From NCBI RefSeq assembly GCF_016612535.1, contig NZ_JAENXS010000001.1, forward strand, positions 1,761,501 to 1,825,500: a stretch of DNA of 64,000 nucleotides. Direction: 5' to 3'. Position 1 is the first letter of the stretch. Every line of letters starts with the position of its first letter. Of the stretch, positions 1-8,732 are shown in pieces. A program made the position numbers and the translations under genes. The notes beneath the pieces are model-generated. The model ran no database searches, was not told where the DNA came from, and worked only from the letters and a program-made list of their open reading frames with translations. Origin of the DNA: Bradyrhizobium diazoefficiens (GTDB lineage Bacteria > Pseudomonadota > Alphaproteobacteria > Rhizobiales > Xanthobacteraceae).

Positions 1-247
1 CGTCGACCTTCTGGGTGATGAAGTCCTGGATGATCTGCGCCTGTGTCGCCGGCTCATGCTCGATCGGCCCCTTGTAGATGCACTCGATATTGCCGAGCTC
101 CTTGGCGCGCTTCTCGCAGCCGTCGCGCGCGAAGTCGAAGAACGGATTGTTCATCGCCTTGGGCACGATCACGAAGCGGTAGTTCGCCGCGAATGCCGGC
201 GTCGCCATCATCGCCACCGCGATGCCCGCAAGAAGAATCTTCCTCAT
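1..247 (-). CDS. Sugar ABC transporter substrate-binding protein (partial, N-terminus)
   Basis: Periplasmic binding protein of the sugar importer encoded just upstream. Only the first 82 codons are present and the gene runs off the left edge. The ATG is preceded by a GGAGGAGA ribosome site and opens a typical Sec signal peptide (MRKILLAGIAVAMMATPAFA). The mature N-terminus (YRFVIVPKAMNNPFFD) resembles type I sugar-binding proteins of the ribose/xylose group (Peripla_BP_4). It follows the permease gene after 97 nt in the same direction. Xylose as ligand is inferred from the adjacent xylA and xylB, not from the visible residues. Confidence 0.85.
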   Translation of the reverse strand, partial: MRKILLAGIAVAMMATPAFAANYRFVIVPKAMNNPFFDFARDGCEKRAKELGNIECIYKGPIEHEPATQAQIIQDFITQKVD

Positions 248-344
248 TGTCTCTCCTCCACCCTTGTTTGGTGCCTGCCCTCTCGAGATTCGTCCGGGAA
301 GCGGACAGGCAGCATTTTCTTTGCCTTCCCGAAACGACGTCACT

Positions 345-1427
345 TCAAATCATCCGCGAGCGAATGCGGTCGACCAGCACGGCCAGGATGATGATCACGC
401 CCACCAGCGTCTGCTGCCAGTAGGAGGAGACCTGCGCCAGCACGAGGCCGTTGCGGATCACCTCGAGCAGCACGCAGCCGACGATGGCCCCGAGCGGACC
501 GCCGATGCCGCCCGCGAGGTTGGCACCGCCGATCACAGCGGCCGCGATCACGTTGAGCTCGTACGACGTCGCCATGTTGGCCGGCGCTGAACCGAGCCAG
601 CCGGAGATGACGATGCCCTGGAGACCTGCCGCGAGCGCGCAGATCACATAGACCTCGATCTTGACCCGCACGACCGGGATGCCGGTGAGCTCCGCCGCCT
701 TCTCGTTGCCACCAAGCGCGAAGACATGGCGGCCGAACGAGGTGTGGTGCAGCACCACCGCCATCACCAGCGCCAGGATCACCAGATAGATAAACGGCAC
801 GGGCAGGCCGAGCACGTCGCCCGAGGTGAGCGCGTAGAAATAATCAGCATCAGGTCCGCCTGGAAAACTGCCACGGCCGTTGGTGACGACATAGCAGAGG
901 CCGCGCACGATCGAGAGCATGCCGAGCGTGGTGACGAAGGGCGACAGACCGAGCGTCGCGATACAGAAGCCGTTGACGAGCCCGATGATCAACGCAACGA
1001 CAAGCCCCGCCAGCACCGAGACAAGCAGGATCAGGCCCGGCATGTTGGCGATCACGGTCTTGCCGTCAGCCGCCATATGGACGAACAGCGATGCGCCGAG
1101 CCCGCCGGGTGTCGACAGCTCGGTCATCACCATCGAGGTGATGATGGCAGAGAAGCACATCATCGAGCCGACGGAGAGATCGATGCCGCCGGTGATGATG
1201 ACGAAGGTAACGCCGAGGGTCGCGATCGCGACGAAGGAAAAATTCTTCGCCACGTTCTGCATGTTGCCTTCGGTGAAGAAATACGGGCTGGCGAAATGCA
1301 TGACCACCAGCAGCACCGCCAGCGCGATCAGGACATAGCCGGTCTGGGACGCGAAGATGCCGCGCTGCCACCATTTGGTCTTGCCGACATTCGAGAACGT
1401 GACCAGAGATTCCATGGGCATGGCCAT
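345..1427 (-). CDS. Sugar ABC transporter permease (RbsC/XylH family)
   Basis: Inner-membrane permease of the importer, about 360 residues, the usual length for the BPD_transp_2 family. Many hydrophobic segments are visible, together with the family stretch ITGGIDLSVGSMM near residue 80 and a C-terminal GGxGGPLGAIVG region. An AGGAGG ribosome site inside the ATPase gene sits 7 nt before the ATG. The ATPase stop and this start overlap (TGATG); a GTG one codon earlier is an alternative start. Coupling with the ATPase gene and linkage to xylA/xylB indicate pentose, probably xylose, transport. Confidence 0.88.
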   Translation of the reverse strand: MAMPMESLVTFSNVGKTKWWQRGIFASQTGYVLIALAVLLVVMHFASPYFFTEGNMQNVAKNFSFVAIATLGVTFVIITGGIDLSVGSMMCFSAIITSMVMTELSTPGGLGASLFVHMAADGKTVIANMPGLILLVSVLAGLVVALIIGLVNGFCIATLGLSPFVTTLGMLSIVRGLCYVVTNGRGSFPGGPDADYFYALTSGDVLGLPVPFIYLVILALVMAVVLHHTSFGRHVFALGGNEKAAELTGIPVVRVKIEVYVICALAAGLQGIVISGWLGSAPANMATSYELNVIAAAVIGGANLAGGIGGPLGAIVGCVLLEVIRNGLVLAQVSSYWQQTLVGVIIILAVLVDRIRSRMI

Positions 1428-2185
1428 CACGCCACCTCCTTCGCACCGGTGATGAGGGCGGTGATCTCCTCAGGCGAGGTCGAGCCGATCGCCTTGTCGG
1501 CCCGCTTCTCGCCGCGGCGCATCACGACGACGCGATCGCACACCGCGAACACGTCGGGCATGCGGTGCGAGATCAGCATCACCGCGACGCCCTGCTCCTT
1601 CAGCCGGTGGATCAGGCCCAGCACCTGCTCGACCTGGCGCACTGAAATCGCGGCGGTCGGCTCATCCATCATCACCAGCCTCGCATTGGAGAGCCGCGTC
1701 CGCGCGATCGCGACCGCCTGGCGCTGCCCGCCCGACATCTGCTTGACGAGATCGTCAGGGCGCGTCTCCGAGCGCAGTTCGCCGAACAGTTCCAGCGCGC
1801 GCGACGCCATCGCTTTGTGGTCGAGAAGCGCGATAGGTCCGAACTTGCGCTTGAGCTCGCGGCCGAGAAACACGTTGGCGGCAGCCGTGAGATTGTCGGC
1901 GAGTGCGAGGTCCTGATAGACGACTTCGATTCCCACCGTACGGGCATCGATGGGCCGGTTGAAATTGACCGCGTTGCCGGCGAAGCGGATCTCGCCATGA
2001 CTGGGACGAAAATTGCCGGCAATGATCTTGACCAAGGTCGACTTGCCGGCGCCGTTGTCGCCCATCAGGCCGACCACTTCGCCCGGAAGCACCTGCATGT
2101 CGACGCCATGCAGCGCGCGGATCGCGCCGAACTCCTTGCCGATGCCGGAGAGTTCGAGGACCGGTGTTGCATCTGCACTTGCCAT
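1427..2185 (-). CDS. Sugar ABC transporter ATP-binding protein, single domain
   Basis: Cytoplasmic ATPase energising the sugar importer, 252 aa. Walker A is GDNGAGKST, the signature is MSGGQRQAVAIAR, Walker B is LVMMDEPTAAI, and a switch histidine follows in LISHRM. XylG and RbsA proteins carry two nucleotide-binding domains in about 500 residues; this has one, as in the rhizobial fructose importer ATPase FrcA, so it probably works as a homodimer. It is not a truncation, because its stop overlaps the permease start. It lies 12 nt after xylA, in one transcription unit with xylBA. Confidence 0.88.
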   Translation of the reverse strand: MASADATPVLELSGIGKEFGAIRALHGVDMQVLPGEVVGLMGDNGAGKSTLVKIIAGNFRPSHGEIRFAGNAVNFNRPIDARTVGIEVVYQDLALADNLTAAANVFLGRELKRKFGPIALLDHKAMASRALELFGELRSETRPDDLVKQMSGGQRQAVAIARTRLSNARLVMMDEPTAAISVRQVEQVLGLIHRLKEQGVAVMLISHRMPDVFAVCDRVVVMRRGEKRADKAIGSTSPEEITALITGAKEVA

Positions 2186-2197
2186 CAGCGACCTCGC

Positions 2198-3520
2198 TCA
2201 GACGTAGCGGTTGACGAGTGATTCCAGATATTCCTGCCGCCCCGAACGCGGCTGCGGGTCGAAGCCGGGCCCCAGCGCGCGATCGGCGAGATCGGCGAGC
2301 GACCGTTGGCCACCCAGAATAGCCCGGCCCTCAGCACCTGCCCATCCGTCGTAGCGCGAAGCAAGCGGCGCCGTGAGGGCGCCGGCATCGAGCATGTCGG
2401 CGGCGGCGAGGAACGCCCGCGCGCAGGCATCCATCGAGCCGACATGGGCATGAATGAGGTCGTCGGGGTCGATCGACTGACGGCGGATCTTGGCGTCGAA
2501 ATTGAGACCCCCCGAGGTGAAGCCGCCGCGATTCAGCATCTCGTGGAACACCAGCGCCAGCTCGCCCGCATTCATCGCGAACTGGTCGGTGTCCCAGCCG
2601 AGCAGATCGTCGCCGCGGTTGATGTCGAGCGAGCCGAACACGCCGAGTGCCTCGGCGAGCGCAACCTCGTGATGGAAGGAGTGGCCGGCGAGGATGGCGT
2701 GGTTCTGCTCGATGTTGAGCTTGACGTCATTCAGGAGGTCGTAGCGCGCGAGGAAGCCATAGCAGGTGGCGACGTCGAAATCATACTGATGCTTGGTCGG
2801 CTCCTTCGGCTTCGGCTCGATCAGGATCGGGCCCTTGAAGCCGATCTTGTGCTTGTGCTCGACGACGAGCGAGACGAAACGGCCGAGCTGATCGAGCTCG
2901 CGCTTGAGATCGGTGTTGAGCAGCGTCTCGTAACCCTCGCGACCGCCCCAAAGCACGTAGTTCTGGCCGCCGAGCCGGTGCGTCACCTCCAGCGCGGCGC
3001 GGACCTGGCCGGCGGCATAGGTGAAGATCTCGGGGTCCGGATTGGTCGCGGCGCCGGCCATGTAGCGGCGATGCGTGAACAGGTTGGCGGTGCCCCAGAG
3101 CAGGCGGACTTTGGCCGAATCCATCTTCGCTTCGAAGAGATCGGCGATCGCATTGAGATTGGCGACGGATTCGCTGAGGGAAGCGCCCTCCGGCGCCGCG
3201 TCGACGTCGTGAAAGGTGAAGAAGGGCACATCCAGCAGGCGGAACAGCTCGAAGGCGACATCGGCCTTGGCGCGCGCCATCGCCATCGGATCGCTGCCGT
3301 GGTGCCAAGGCCTCAGGAACGTTTCGCCCCCGAAGGGGTCGGCGCCCGGCCAACACAGGGAATGCCAATAGCAGACCGCAAAGCGTAGATGGTCCTCCAG
3401 CCTGCGGCCGTGAACCATGCGGTCCTTGTCGTACCAGCGGAAGGCGAGCGGGTTTCCAGCATCCTTGCCGGCAAAGGCGACCGGCGTGCTTGCATCGAAG
3501 AACTTGGCTGGTGCGTTCAC
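2198..3520 (-). CDS. xylA: Xylose isomerase
   Basis: Converts D-xylose to D-xylulose in the cytoplasm using divalent metal ions. The 440-aa length fits the class II enzymes. Family signatures visible are FFTFHDVD with the catalytic histidine, [10 protein letters not shown], the metal-binding run [17 protein letters not shown], and [12 protein letters not shown]. The start is GTG, placed immediately after the TAA stop of xylB, with AAGGAGA upstream inside the xylB 3' end, so the two genes are translated in close sequence. It supplies the substrate for XylB. Confidence 0.97.
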   Translation of the reverse strand: MNAPAKFFDASTPVAFAGKDAGNPLAFRWYDKDRMVHGRRLEDHLRFAVCYWHSLCWPGADPFGGETFLRPWHHGSDPMAMARAKADVAFELFRLLDVPFFTFHDVDAAPEGASLSESVANLNAIADLFEAKMDSAKVRLLWGTANLFTHRRYMAGAATNPDPEIFTYAAGQVRAALEVTHRLGGQNYVLWGGREGYETLLNTDLKRELDQLGRFVSLVVEHKHKIGFKGPILIEPKPKEPTKHQYDFDVATCYGFLARYDLLNDVKLNIEQNHAILAGHSFHHEVALAEALGVFGSLDINRGDDLLGWDTDQFAMNAGELALVFHEMLNRGGFTSGGLNFDAKIRRQSIDPDDLIHAHVGSMDACARAFLAAADMLDAGALTAPLASRYDGWAGAEGRAILGGQRSLADLADRALGPGFDPQPRSGRQEYLESLVNRYV

Positions 3521-4975
3521 TTAAATCGTCTCCTTCAATGCGGGATAAAGCGCGCGCCACCGGCGATAGGCCTCGTCATAGGCGCTCGTCGTGGATGCGC
3601 GGGGCACGAAGCTGGCGAGCCGGCGCGGACGGGTGCAGATCTGCGCTGGGTCTTCACCGGTCGCCGCAAGTCGGCCGAGCCGCGCAGCGCCGAGCGCCGC
3701 GCCGACCTCGCCCTCCTCGACGCGGTGCACGGGAATGCCGAGAATGTCGGCGCAGATCTGCGCCCAGAGCGGCGAGCGCGAGCCGCCGCCGACGAGATCA
3801 ACCTCGGCAATAGGCCCGCCCGCTGCGCTCAGCGCCGCCAGATTGTCGCGCGCGGCGAAGGCCACGCCTTCGAGCACGGCCTGGACGATCTGGCTGCGTC
3901 CGGTCCCACCGCGCAAGCCGACGAAGGCGCCGCTGGCGGCGGCATCGTTGTGCGGGGTCCGCTCGCCATCAAGATAGGGCAGGAATTTGATGGGGCTCGG
4001 CCCGTCGACGCGTTCGCCCAGCGGCGCCAGCAGGGCCGCGGCCGGCATCTCCATCACGCCTGCGAGCCAGGCCAGCGAGGCCGCCGCCGACAGCATCACG
4101 CCCATCTGGTGCCAGAGGCCGGGCAGCGCGTGGCAGAACGCATGCACCGCCGAGGTCGGCGCCGGCGCGAAGCGATCGGTGACCCGGAACACGACGCCGG
4201 ATGTGCCGAGCGACAGGAAGGCATCGCCGGGCGCGATGGCGCCGAGCCCGATCGCGCTCGCCGCGTTGTCGCCGGCGCCACCGGCGAGCACGACGTCTTT
4301 TGCCATCCCCCAGCATTGCGCGAATTCCGGCGCAAGCACCGCACTCACTTCGCTGCCTTCGACGAGGCGTGGCATGTGGGAGAGATCGAGCCCGGTAGCC
4401 TTGAGCAGCTCCGCCGACCAGCGGCGCTGGCCGACGTCAAGCCAGAGCGTCCCCGCGGCGTCCGACATGTCCTCGGCCATCTCGCCGGTGAGGCGATAGC
4501 GGACATAGGCCTTCGGCAGCAGCACTTTTGCAACGCGCGCGAATATCTCCGGCTCGTGCCGCACCACCCAGAGCAGCTTGGGCGCGGTGAAGCCGGGCAT
4601 CGCCAGATTGCCGGCGATGGCGTGCAGCGAGGGACAGCGGCGCTCCAGCTCGATGCATTCGGCCTGCGAACGGCCATCGTTCCAGAGGATGGCGGGGCGC
4701 AGCGGGCGTCCGTCCGCATCAAGAAGTGTCGCGCCATGCATCTGGCCCGACAGCCCGATGCCGCGCACTTGCGCGACCTCGCGCGGATGATGGTGCGCGA
4801 GATCATCAACCGCGCCGATCGCCGCATCGACCCAGGCGTCGGGATCCTGCTCGGACCACAGCGGCGCCGGATGCGACAGCACGAGCTCGCGCGCCGCCGT
4901 CGCGACGATCGCGCCGGCTTCGCTCACGAGCACCGCCTTCACACCGGACGTGCCGATGTCCAATCCGAGATACAC
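3521..4975 (-). CDS. xylB: Xylulokinase
   Basis: Phosphorylates D-xylulose to xylulose 5-phosphate, which enters the pentose phosphate pathway. The 484-aa FGGY-family kinase begins with the phosphate-binding loop YLGLDIGTSGVKAVL, has the substrate-region motif GLSGQMHGA followed by ILWNDGR, and the C-terminal FGGY signature GGGSRSPLWAQICADIL. The start is a GTG with AAGGGAGG six nt upstream. It is the first structural gene after the LacI-family regulator, separated by 91 nt, and abuts xylA directly. Confidence 0.96.
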   Translation of the reverse strand: MYLGLDIGTSGVKAVLVSEAGAIVATAARELVLSHPAPLWSEQDPDAWVDAAIGAVDDLAHHHPREVAQVRGIGLSGQMHGATLLDADGRPLRPAILWNDGRSQAECIELERRCPSLHAIAGNLAMPGFTAPKLLWVVRHEPEIFARVAKVLLPKAYVRYRLTGEMAEDMSDAAGTLWLDVGQRRWSAELLKATGLDLSHMPRLVEGSEVSAVLAPEFAQCWGMAKDVVLAGGAGDNAASAIGLGAIAPGDAFLSLGTSGVVFRVTDRFAPAPTSAVHAFCHALPGLWHQMGVMLSAAASLAWLAGVMEMPAAALLAPLGERVDGPSPIKFLPYLDGERTPHNDAAASGAFVGLRGGTGRSQIVQAVLEGVAFAARDNLAALSAAGGPIAEVDLVGGGSRSPLWAQICADILGIPVHRVEEGEVGAALGAARLGRLAATGEDPAQICTRPRRLASFVPRASTTSAYDEAYRRWRALYPALKETI

Positions 4976-5066
4976 GCCGTCCTCCCTTGCTGGCCCGGCC
5001 GGCGATCTCCGTCGCCTGTTCCGCGGGCCGTCCTCATAAATTCACGCTGCCGCCAGCCCTTCCGGC

Positions 5067-6110
5067 CTAAGGCAGATTGTCCCGCATCACGATGTCGATC
5101 CTGATCTTCTCCTGCTCGCGCAAGATCGGCTCGCCGCGCGCGAGCGCGAGCAGCACCCGCACGGCGGCGCGCGCCTCATGTCCCGGATTTTGTGAGATCG
5201 CGGCATCCATCACCCCCTGCAACAACAGCCGGCGCGTCAGCGCGGTGATGTCGTGGGCGACAAACGCCACCTGCTTCTCGCGGCCGGCTTCGCTCAAGGC
5301 GCTGGCCACGCCCTGTGTGCCGGCGCCGACGTTGTAAAGGCCGACAATGTCAGCATGCCTGCCGAACAGCCGCGCCAGAAGCTGCTGCGAGCGCTCATCC
5401 TCATCGCGCCCTTCCAGCACCGGCAGCACGCTGAGGCCGGGGAATTCCGACGCCATCACCTGATTGAAGCCAAAAATGCGCTCGGCGTGATCGCGCAGGC
5501 CCTGCGAGCCCGCGATGATCGCGACCTTGCCGGATTTCTCGCCGACCAGCCGGCCGACCAGCGCGGCGGCGGTGCGGCCGGCGGCAATGTTGTCGATGCC
5601 GACATAATGGTGGCGGCGCGACGACGGCACGTCCGACACCAGGGTCACCACCTTGGTGCCGGCATCGACCAGGTCGTTGATCGCCGCGCGAACGCCGGGA
5701 TGATCCAGCGCCACCACCGCAACGCCGTCGCAATCGCCCGACAGCGCCTCGAGCGAAGCGGCAAGCACGAACGGATCGAACACATCGGTTGCGACCATCT
5801 CGACATTGAGCCGCCGGGCCGAGAGCCAGGCCGACATCTCGCCGAGATAGGCCTCGATCTGCTGCATGAACGGGTTTGGCCCCGACGGCATCACGAAGGC
5901 AAAGCGGCGGGCGCGGCCACGGGCGAGCTCGGCGGCGGCGACATGCGGCTGGAAGGCGTTGCGCGCGATCGTCTCCTGGACGCGTCGGACCGTGTCCGGC
6001 CGCACGCCCGGACGGTTGTGCAGGACGCGGTCGACCGTCGCGAGGCTGACACCGGCCTCGCGGGCAATGTCCTTCAACGTCAGCGCGGCGGAAACGGTCT
6101 CCTCAGTCAT
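5067..6110 (-). CDS. LacI-family transcriptional regulator, probable xylose repressor
   Basis: A 347-aa DNA-binding regulator. The N-terminal LacI helix-turn-helix and hinge are clear (LKDIAREAGVSLATVDRVL, then NRPGVRPDTVRRV), followed by a periplasmic-binding-protein-like ligand domain of about 280 residues with the family GIDNIAAGRTAAALV segment. It lies directly upstream of xylB on the same strand, so control of the xylose genes is a strong contextual inference. The effector cannot be read from the sequence. The ATG shown gives the expected distance of about ten residues to the helix-turn-helix. Confidence 0.9.
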   Translation of the reverse strand: MTEETVSAALTLKDIAREAGVSLATVDRVLHNRPGVRPDTVRRVQETIARNAFQPHVAAAELARGRARRFAFVMPSGPNPFMQQIEAYLGEMSAWLSARRLNVEMVATDVFDPFVLAASLEALSGDCDGVAVVALDHPGVRAAINDLVDAGTKVVTLVSDVPSSRRHHYVGIDNIAAGRTAAALVGRLVGEKSGKVAIIAGSQGLRDHAERIFGFNQVMASEFPGLSVLPVLEGRDEDERSQQLLARLFGRHADIVGLYNVGAGTQGVASALSEAGREKQVAFVAHDITALTRRLLLQGVMDAAISQNPGHEARAAVRVLLALARGEPILREQEKIRIDIVMRDNLP

Positions 6111-6130
6111 GGCTGAAGGCTAGCAGAGGT

Positions 6131-6158
6131 ATTTTGAGGTACGCAACTCATTTTGAGG
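6131..6158. promoter_or_regulatory. Direct repeat in the regulator's upstream region
   Basis: Two identical copies of ATTTTGAGG lie 19 bp apart just upstream of the LacI-type gene, in the gap between it and the divergent DUF1003 gene. The spacing, close to two helical turns, would suit a dimeric regulator bound to one DNA face. LacI-family operators are usually palindromes, so the binding protein is unknown. Confidence 0.3.
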
Positions 6159-6215
6159 GACACTGGTCATTTTTCCTCCCTAGGAACGGCTGTCCAGGTC
6201 GGCCGTTGCCGCCGG

Positions 6216-6743
6216 GTGCGCAGCGAAATCACCCATGACCCCGGCGAAGGGCTGAGTCCGACCCTTGAGCGCAACATCCGGGCCCTGGTCGAACGCCGCC
6301 GCCGCGAGCAGCGGGGGGCCCGGAGCGAGGACAAGGTCGCAGACGCCATCACGGCGTTTACCGGCAGCATGAGGTTCGTCTACCTGCACCTCGCCGTGTG
6401 CGGCTTCTGGATCATCGCCAATCTACATTGGCTGCCGGGTATCCCCGCCTGGGACGAGAGCTTCGTGATGCTGGCGATGGTCGCGTCCGTGGAGGCAATC
6501 TTCCTCTCGACATTCGTGCTGATCTCGCAGAACCGCATGACCGCAGCAGCGGACAAGCGCGCCGATCTCGACCTCCAGATCAGCCTGCTTGCCGAGCACG
6601 AGCTCACCAAGGTCGCCCGCCTTCTGGCGCAGATCGCCGAACGGCTCGACGTCAAGCCGGAGTCCGAGCGCGATCTGGAGGAGGCGGCCCGGGACATCGC
6701 CCCCGAGCGCGTGCTCGACAAGATCGAAGAAACGCGCCCCTGA
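6216..6743 (+). CDS. DUF1003 family membrane protein
   Basis: A 175-aa inner-membrane protein of the DUF1003 family. A basic N-terminal region is followed by two transmembrane segments (around FVYLHLAVCGFWIIANLHWL and MLAMVASVEAIFLSTFVLIS), the family motif SQNRM, and a soluble C-terminal helical region rich in charged residues. The GTG start chosen gives an N-terminus beginning RSEITHDPGEGLSP. An in-frame TTG 63 nt earlier is possible but lacks a good ribosome site. The stop abuts the stop of the convergent acetyltransferase gene. Function unknown. Confidence 0.8.
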   Translation: MRSEITHDPGEGLSPTLERNIRALVERRRREQRGARSEDKVADAITAFTGSMRFVYLHLAVCGFWIIANLHWLPGIPAWDESFVMLAMVASVEAIFLSTFVLISQNRMTAAADKRADLDLQISLLAEHELTKVARLLAQIAERLDVKPESERDLEEAARDIAPERVLDKIEETRP

Positions 6744-7217
6744 TTATCGAGTCGCCGATCCCGAGAGATCAAGCGTCAGGAAAAGGCTGTTGGGGTCCTC
6801 GGCGTAGCCCTCGAACGGACCGCAAGGCACAAAGCCATGGGCGCGGTAGAGCGCGTGGGCCGGCTTGAAATAGTCCCACGAGCCGGTTTCCAGACTCAGC
6901 CGCGTCATGTCACGCCTGCGCGCCTCGGCAATGATGTGGCGGAGCATCAGGCCGCCAAAACCGCGGCGGCGCGTGGTCTGGAGCGTGTGCATCGACTTCA
7001 CCTCGCCGTGGTCGGCCGAGAGCGTTTTCAGCGCGCCGGTCGCAACCAGGGTCTGGCCATCCCAGCCGGTCCAGAACGCGACGCCGCTGGCGCGAAGCCC
7101 GGCGAGATCGAGCGCATGCGCGCTGCCGCGGGCGGTCTGCGCCCGCGCCGTCGTAACGTGGTGATCGAGCAGCGCGACGACGCGCGGATCGAAGGTATCG
7201 CCGGTGCGGATCTGCAT
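6744..7217 (-). CDS. GNAT family N-acetyltransferase
   Basis: A 157-aa cytoplasmic acetyltransferase of the GNAT fold. The acetyl-CoA binding motif A is visible as RRRGFGGLMLRHIIAEA, followed by RLSLETGSWDYFKPAHALYRAHGFVPCGPF, which is the usual C-terminal strand-helix region. The substrate cannot be predicted. It is the last of three minus-strand genes (XRE-cupin regulator, phosphinothricin-type acetyltransferase, this gene), with only 2 nt between it and the previous stop, so it is probably co-transcribed. Confidence 0.85.
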   Translation of the reverse strand: MQIRTGDTFDPRVVALLDHHVTTARAQTARGSAHALDLAGLRASGVAFWTGWDGQTLVATGALKTLSADHGEVKSMHTLQTTRRRGFGGLMLRHIIAEARRRDMTRLSLETGSWDYFKPAHALYRAHGFVPCGPFEGYAEDPNSLFLTLDLSGSATR

Positions 7218-7219
7218 CG

Positions 7220-7732
7220 TCAGGGTCTCACGTTACTTGCAAGCGTCTTCTGCATGAAGACGAGATCGAGCCAGCGGCCAAACTTGCAGCCGACCTCCGG
7301 CATGCGGCCGACCTCGGCAAAACCGAGCGAGGCGTGCAGGCCGATCGAGCCGACATTGGCGGCCTCGATCCCCGCGACCATCGCATGCTTGTCCAGCGCC
7401 GTGGCACGCTCGATCAGCGCGGCCAGCAGGCTGCGGCCGATCCCTGCCCTGCGATGCCGTTCGTCGACATAGACCGAATTCTCCACGGTGTGGCGATAGC
7501 CGGGAAAGGGCCGGAAATCGCCGAACGAGGCGAAGCCGACGACGTCCCTGCCCTTCATCGCGACCAGCACGGGATAGCCTGCCTGCTGCCGTGCGCGGAT
7601 CCATTCGCGTCGCGAGGCGAGATCGGCCGGACCGTCGGTCCAGACCGCCGTGGTGTTGATCGCAGCATAATTATAGATCGCGAGGATATCCTCGGCATCC
7701 TCGGAGGTAGCGTCCCGGACGATCAGCGACAT
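7220..7732 (-). CDS. GNAT family acetyltransferase, phosphinothricin/methionine-sulfoximine type
   Basis: A 170-aa GNAT enzyme whose architecture matches the phosphinothricin (methionine sulfoximine) acetyltransferase group: IRDA-like opening (VRDATSEDAEDILAIYNY), a central YRHTVENSVYVDERHRRAGIGRSLL acetyl-CoA motif, and a C-terminal GIEAANVGSIGLHASLGFAEVGRM segment ending with the family's HxLDLVxMQ-like run (RWLDLVFMQKTL). The natural substrate may be an amino-acid analogue. Its ATG overlaps the stop of the upstream regulator gene (TGATG), indicating translational coupling. Confidence 0.85.
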   Translation of the reverse strand: MSLIVRDATSEDAEDILAIYNYAAINTTAVWTDGPADLASRREWIRARQQAGYPVLVAMKGRDVVGFASFGDFRPFPGYRHTVENSVYVDERHRRAGIGRSLLAALIERATALDKHAMVAGIEAANVGSIGLHASLGFAEVGRMPEVGCKFGRWLDLVFMQKTLASNVRP

Positions 7733-8313
7733 CACATTTTCCCGTATGACGTGCCGCGCCGCGTGATGACGACGTAGCGTGCGTCGTGCTTGGTTTCGTT
7801 CTCGAAGGTCACGGAACGCATGACATCGAAGTCGAGGCAGTCACCGTCACGCAGCCGCACCGCCTTGGCGTCGATATGCACGCAGACCGTCCCCTCCAGC
7901 ATCAAGAGCTGCTGGGTGAAGGCGTTGCGGCCCCAGGGGCTGTAGGACACGCGCGCGCCGGCCGGCAGGTCGACGACGATGATCTCGATGCCGCTCGCCG
8001 CATCGGCCGGCGAGGCATGACGCCGGCGGTAGCCGCTGTCGGGATCGCGCCATTGTGGCTGGTCGGCCAGCCGCGTCAGCCGCTCCGGCGGTTTCTCCGA
8101 GAGCGCGACGACGTCGCTGAGCGAAACATCGAGCGCGGCGCAGAGCTTGTTGAGCAGCGCCGCCGTCGCACTGCTCTGCGCCCGCTCCACCCGCCCGATC
8201 ATGGCCCGGCTGACGCCGGAGCGCGCGGCAAGTTCGTTCAAGGTCATGCCGGCCTGCGTCCTCAAAGTCTTCAATCGGCGACCGATCGCCCTGTCGAGCT
8301 TCTGCTGGTCCAT
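7732..8313 (-). CDS. XRE-family regulator with C-terminal cupin domain
   Basis: About 193 aa. An N-terminal helix-turn-helix of the Cro/CI type (LKTLRTQAGMTLNELAARSGVSRAMIGRVER) is joined to a cupin sensor domain (roughly residues 105-185, with SPWGRNAFTQQLLMLEGTVCVHI and DGDCLDFD). Proteins of this design control small metabolism or detoxification genes next to them. It is the first gene of a unit with two acetyltransferases, so it probably regulates them. The start used (MDQQKLDRAIG) is conventional; two upstream in-frame ATGs lack ribosome sites. Confidence 0.87.
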   Translation of the reverse strand: MDQQKLDRAIGRRLKTLRTQAGMTLNELAARSGVSRAMIGRVERAQSSATAALLNKLCAALDVSLSDVVALSEKPPERLTRLADQPQWRDPDSGYRRRHASPADAASGIEIIVVDLPAGARVSYSPWGRNAFTQQLLMLEGTVCVHIDAKAVRLRDGDCLDFDVMRSVTFENETKHDARYVVITRRGTSYGKM

Positions 8314-8483
8314 GGTCTCTGATCCGAACATTGCCCGGCACGAGGACCGCATCCGCCGGGCGAGAGGAGCTTAGGCCGGGGGAGGGGTGCGTGCCGGGAG
8401 CGAGGAGCTAATATATTGGAATCTTTTTCAGCGCGAGCGACCGCTTGCGCGGTCGGATCAAACGAACATGCAATTGGGAAGCT

Positions 8484-8557
8484 TGGAGCGGGCGAAGGGA
8501 ATCGAACCCTCGTATGCAGCTTGGGAAGCTGCCGTTCTACCATTGAACTACGCCCGC
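8484..8557 (-). tRNA. tRNA-Gly (anticodon CCC)
   Basis: The reverse strand folds into a standard cloverleaf. The acceptor stem GCGGGCG pairs with CGCCCGC, the D arm contains GTTCAATGGTAGAAC, the anticodon stem GCAGC/GCTGC holds the loop TTCCCAA with anticodon CCC, and the T arm reads AGGGTTCGATTCCCT. The discriminator base is T and the terminal CCA is encoded in the genome. The anticodon reads the glycine codon GGG. Confidence 0.95.
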
Positions 8558-8732
8558 GGATGCGCGTGCCTCACGCCCGTCCTGATTAGCCGAGACGGCG
8601 CCGCGCGCCAAGCGATTTGGCGCGCCCGGCCGGCCGGTTGTTAACGTCCTGGCAAGATTTTGGGTGCGCCGGATTGTGGCGGTGGTATGATCTCGTGTCT
8701 GGGGAGATGCGTGCACTGAGTGGGGCGTGTGC

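Noticed and set aside
1427..2185. Truncated or frameshifted XylG
   Set aside because: The single ATPase domain is complete and its stop overlaps the permease start, so the short length is natural.
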